A DNA stretch of 28,641 nt, taken from an uncultured Lentisphaeria bacterium. GTDB taxonomy: Bacteria; Verrucomicrobiota; Lentisphaeria; JABSQK01; CAJWLW01. The stretch lies in the NCBI GenBank assembly GCA_913042885.1, contig CAJWLW010000032.1, positions 1 to 28,641 of the forward strand. The letters are read 5' to 3'. Position numbers and translations under genes: made by a program. Below the pieces are notes generated by a model. That model was not told the origin of the DNA. It saw only the letters and a program-made list of their open reading frames with translations, and searched no databases. Below, piece after piece: positions 26,658-28,641 of this stretch (positions within the stretch are counted from its first letter, which is position 1; the number at the start of each line of letters is the position of its first letter).

Positions 26658-27887
26658 ATGAAGGAAAGTATATCCCGTCCTGAAGGTGCTGCCGCAATGC
26701 CAAAAAACCCGCTTCTCGTCTCCGCAGCTTCAGACCCGGCATCAGCCAGGTTTTGTAGGCGTCCGACCAGCGAACTGGTGCGGGCCACCCGTCCAGACTT
26801 CCTCGACAACGAGCTATCTCCCGCGCAGTGGTCTCACAGCGACTGGGACCGGTTGGAAGAGAGTCGCGAGGATGTATTCGACATGTCGGCGGTTGCTGCG
26901 CAATTCGACCACGCAAGCTTTATGAGGGACGGATACGCCGTCCTTAGCGGGATCATAACGCCGAAAGCCGTCGAGGAGTGGACGGCAGCGCTGCAATACG
27001 GCCAGCAACTCAATGACACACTGCTGACGTCGGACTGGACCCGGATCGACTGGCATGGCCTCGGCCGACCGCCGCCGAAGAAATCGCTCACCGCCGATGA
27101 GATCGAAAACGCGCTCGGGGGGAGCCAGATGTTGCCGCAGACGGACGATGATGCGGGCGTGAGGACGCTGCGGCAACACAGTGTTTTAGCCGAGTATTTC
27201 TCGGCCGGGCACGTCCCGTTCTTGATGAACGTGCTCATGCACCCGCAGATGCTCCAACTGCAACGGATGTGCCTCGGCTGCGACGAAATCTATTTCGATC
27301 ACAACCAGCTGTTGACGAGACCGGGGGGGTATCCTGGCGGCGCATGGCACAGTCACACAATCGGCGGCGGCAAGGACAACTGCGGCGTTGCGAGCCCGTC
27401 GGAGTACCAGGCGCAGCCGAATTCAAACCTCACGCTCTGTTACCCTCAAGGCTTCGAAGCAGGCGACGACGGGGGCCTGAAGCTCATTCGGGGCAGCCAT
27501 CTCTTCCGCGATCCGGCCGGGTGCCGGGCTGGCAGCGACGAAGAGATGCGGCGGGGCTGGCTGCAGGGGCGGGTGCATCCCGTCACTTCCGAGCCGCTTC
27601 AAATCGAACACCTCTCGCTGCCGCCGGGCTCAATCGTCTGCTGCCTGTCGCACGCCGCGCACGGAGTGGCCAGCAAAGCCCTGGGCAGAGAGACCCGCTG
27701 GTGCTCGCAGTACTGTTACAAGAAAGCAGACGACGTGAGCGGTCACGTCCAACCCCCGCGCGCCGTCCCACCGGTATGGGCAATGAAGGCGCAGCGGGGC
27801 GAGCTGCCGGCCGTCCTCGCGGAGTTGCTGCGGCCGAGCTACGACAAGGAGCTGATGGGCGGCCAGACCGGGACTGCACAGCCGTGA
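26658..27887 (+). CDS. Phytanoyl-CoA dioxygenase-like protein with an H-x-H motif
   Basis: 409 residues, longer than most PhyH proteins. The PhyH-like core starts near residue 86 (ASFMRDGYAVLSGIITPKAV). Where the Fe(II) motif H-x-D is expected, the sequence reads H231-S-H233 (GGAWHSHTIGGG). The distal His is H335 (LSHAAHGV), with R344/R347 as 2-oxoglutarate ligand candidates. GDDGGLKLIRGSH (269-281) is the usual segment before it. The first 80 residues are an extra, unassigned N-terminal part (RATRPDFLDNELSPAQWSHS). AAAGGAGAGG at 26641-26650 supports the ATG. It is likely a cytoplasmic oxygenase, but the changed metal motif makes the chemistry uncertain. The 26453-26657 gap before it holds no gene I recognise. 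Confidence 0.8.
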   Translation: MKESISRPEGAAAMPKNPLLVSAASDPASARFCRRPTSELVRATRPDFLDNELSPAQWSHSDWDRLEESREDVFDMSAVAAQFDHASFMRDGYAVLSGIITPKAVEEWTAALQYGQQLNDTLLTSDWTRIDWHGLGRPPPKKSLTADEIENALGGSQMLPQTDDDAGVRTLRQHSVLAEYFSAGHVPFLMNVLMHPQMLQLQRMCLGCDEIYFDHNQLLTRPGGYPGGAWHSHTIGGGKDNCGVASPSEYQAQPNSNLTLCYPQGFEAGDDGGLKLIRGSHLFRDPAGCRAGSDEEMRRGWLQGRVHPVTSEPLQIEHLSLPPGSIVCCLSHAAHGVASKALGRETRWCSQYCYKKADDVSGHVQPPRAVPPVWAMKAQRGELPAVLAELLRPSYDKELMGGQTGTAQP

Positions 27888-27959
27888 CACGGCCGCAACC
27901 ATCGCAAGACGCTCCGCCGCGCAACGCCGGCAGCCGGATTACGATTGAAGCAGACGTTC

Positions 27960-27966
27960 AGGAGGA
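27960..27966 (+). promoter_or_regulatory. Ribosome binding site of paralog G
   Basis: AGGAGGA lies 6 bases before the GTG at 27973, the strongest site in the window. It fixes the start of the partial gene at the right edge. Confidence 0.8.
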
Positions 27967-27972
27967 AACATC

Positions 27973-28641
27973 GTGCCAAAAGCGCTGACGCCTTTGCTTC
28001 TATGGCTGATGATGATTTGTTGCGTGAGTCGGGCGGACGATCAGGCGCTGGTCGCACACTACGCCTTCGACGAGGGCGCCGGCACGGCAGCGACGGATGG
28101 GAGCGGCAACGGCAATGACGGCGAGGTTCACGGTGCGGTCTTTGTCAGGAGTCCCGAAGGTCATGCACTTCGTTTCGACGGTGTCGATGATTTTGTGGAC
28201 TGCGGCGCAAGTGAAAGCCTGCAGCAGCTCGAGGTCGCCGGGACGATCGCGTTCTGGTTCAAGCCGGAAGAATTCCGGGGTGGACTGGTCAACTGGAGCA
28301 CCGGCGGCAGCTGGCCAGATCAACGACTCGTCATCAGCTACAAGGTTTACCACGGAGCAACGGATTTCATCCAGGCCTCCGCCGATTCCAGACGGCATCG
28401 CGAGCGCCAGCTGGCCGGGCCCGCGAAGAACGTCTGGAACCACGTCGCAGTTACCTTCGATGGCGGTACTGTTTGCTATTATCTGGACGGGACTTTACGG
28501 AATGTATTCTACCAGGACGCGAGGCCCATGATCGCGGGTGTCCCGCTGTGGCTCGGCAGAAACGCCGGCCTGGGACCGGCGTACTTCAAAGGAGTCATGG
28601 ACGAGGTGCGCATCTACAAGCGCATGCTTTCCTCTCTCGAG
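27973..28641 (+). CDS. Array paralog G: LamG protein, 3' end cut by the window
   Basis: 223 codons are open to the last base with no stop. From GTG 27973 the product begins with a signal peptide (KALTPLLLWLMMICCVSRA, then DDQ), followed by a LamG domain with the array's marks: LVAHYAFDEGAGTAATDGSG, RFDGVDDFVDCGASESLQQL, FWFKPEEFRGGLVNWSTGG, WNHVAVTFDGGTVCYYLDG and FKGVMDEVRIYKRML. It is clearly a seventh member; the DE-motif domain should lie beyond the edge. It resembles D and F at the N-terminus and A in the middle (KPEEF, VYHGATDFI against NYHGSTSFI). It is preceded by the PhyH-like gene with an 85-base gap. Confidence 0.88.
   Translation, partial: MPKALTPLLLWLMMICCVSRADDQALVAHYAFDEGAGTAATDGSGNGNDGEVHGAVFVRSPEGHALRFDGVDDFVDCGASESLQQLEVAGTIAFWFKPEEFRGGLVNWSTGGSWPDQRLVISYKVYHGATDFIQASADSRRHRERQLAGPAKNVWNHVAVTFDGGTVCYYLDGTLRNVFYQDARPMIAGVPLWLGRNAGLGPAYFKGVMDEVRIYKRMLSSLE

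Noticed and set aside
27269..27988. 239-codon open frame overlapping the second PhyH gene
   Set aside because: It is rich in Arg, Pro, Ala and Gly, as expected of a shifted frame in G+C-rich DNA, while the PhyH frame has clear motifs and a good ribosome site.
5497..28641. Tandem array read as CRISPR or another short repeat array
   Set aside because: The repeat unit is a whole gene of about 2.8 kb with diverged copies; there are no short regularly spaced repeats or Cas genes.

Overview
The window looks like a CAZyme-rich accessory region of a free-living bacterium of the PVC superphylum or a neighbouring phylum (Lentisphaerota, Kiritimatiellota, Planctomycetota or Hydrogenedentota type). The reasons are a moderately high G+C content, several phytanoyl-CoA-dioxygenase-like oxygenases, LamG-bearing secreted proteins, and a decayed prepilin with the [20 protein letters not shown] leader typical of those groups. 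This placement is an inference; there is no rRNA or marker gene to fix it.

Layout. 1-2899: end of a PhyH-type dioxygenase gene, a frameshifted metallophosphoesterase remnant, an SDR oxidoreductase, and a convergent EamA-type transporter. 3180-5387: a large (alpha/alpha)6-toroid glycoside hydrolase without signal peptide. 5497-25134: six complete members (here called A-F) of one large secreted protein family, all on the + strand; a seventh (G, 27973 onward) runs off the right edge. Five of the six complete copies (A, C, D, E, F) read signal peptide - LamG - Ig-like - beta-sandwich - conserved central domain with an invariant Asp-Glu pair - CBM4/9-like C-terminus. G shows only its signal peptide and LamG. 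Copy B has a CBM9-like domain in place of LamG. The array is interrupted twice. At 8254-9018 a scrap heap holds a signal-peptide start, a copy of the glycoside hydrolase C-terminus and a broken prepilin. At 17695-19386 an island holds a flavoprotein remnant, an AAC(3)-like acetyltransferase and the last 20 codons of a lost paralog. 25127-26452: a GH28-like beta-helix protein whose start overlaps the stop of copy F. 26658-27887: a second PhyH-like oxygenase.

How it may work together (inference). The secreted family probably binds and processes a polysaccharide outside the cytoplasm, with the GH28-like and toroid hydrolases attacking parts of the same substrate. The transporter, SDR and oxygenases could handle products, but nothing in the sequence ties them to a named pathway. 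No SusC/SusD pair is visible. Tight spacing at B/C and C/D and the F/GH28 overlap suggest co-transcription and translational coupling.

The main point of interest is the paralog array. The central domain matches no family I can name, keeps a DE pair and a long block of invariant residues in all six full copies, and is being duplicated, domain-swapped and gene-converted within one locus. It is a candidate new glycoside hydrolase or polysaccharide-binding family.
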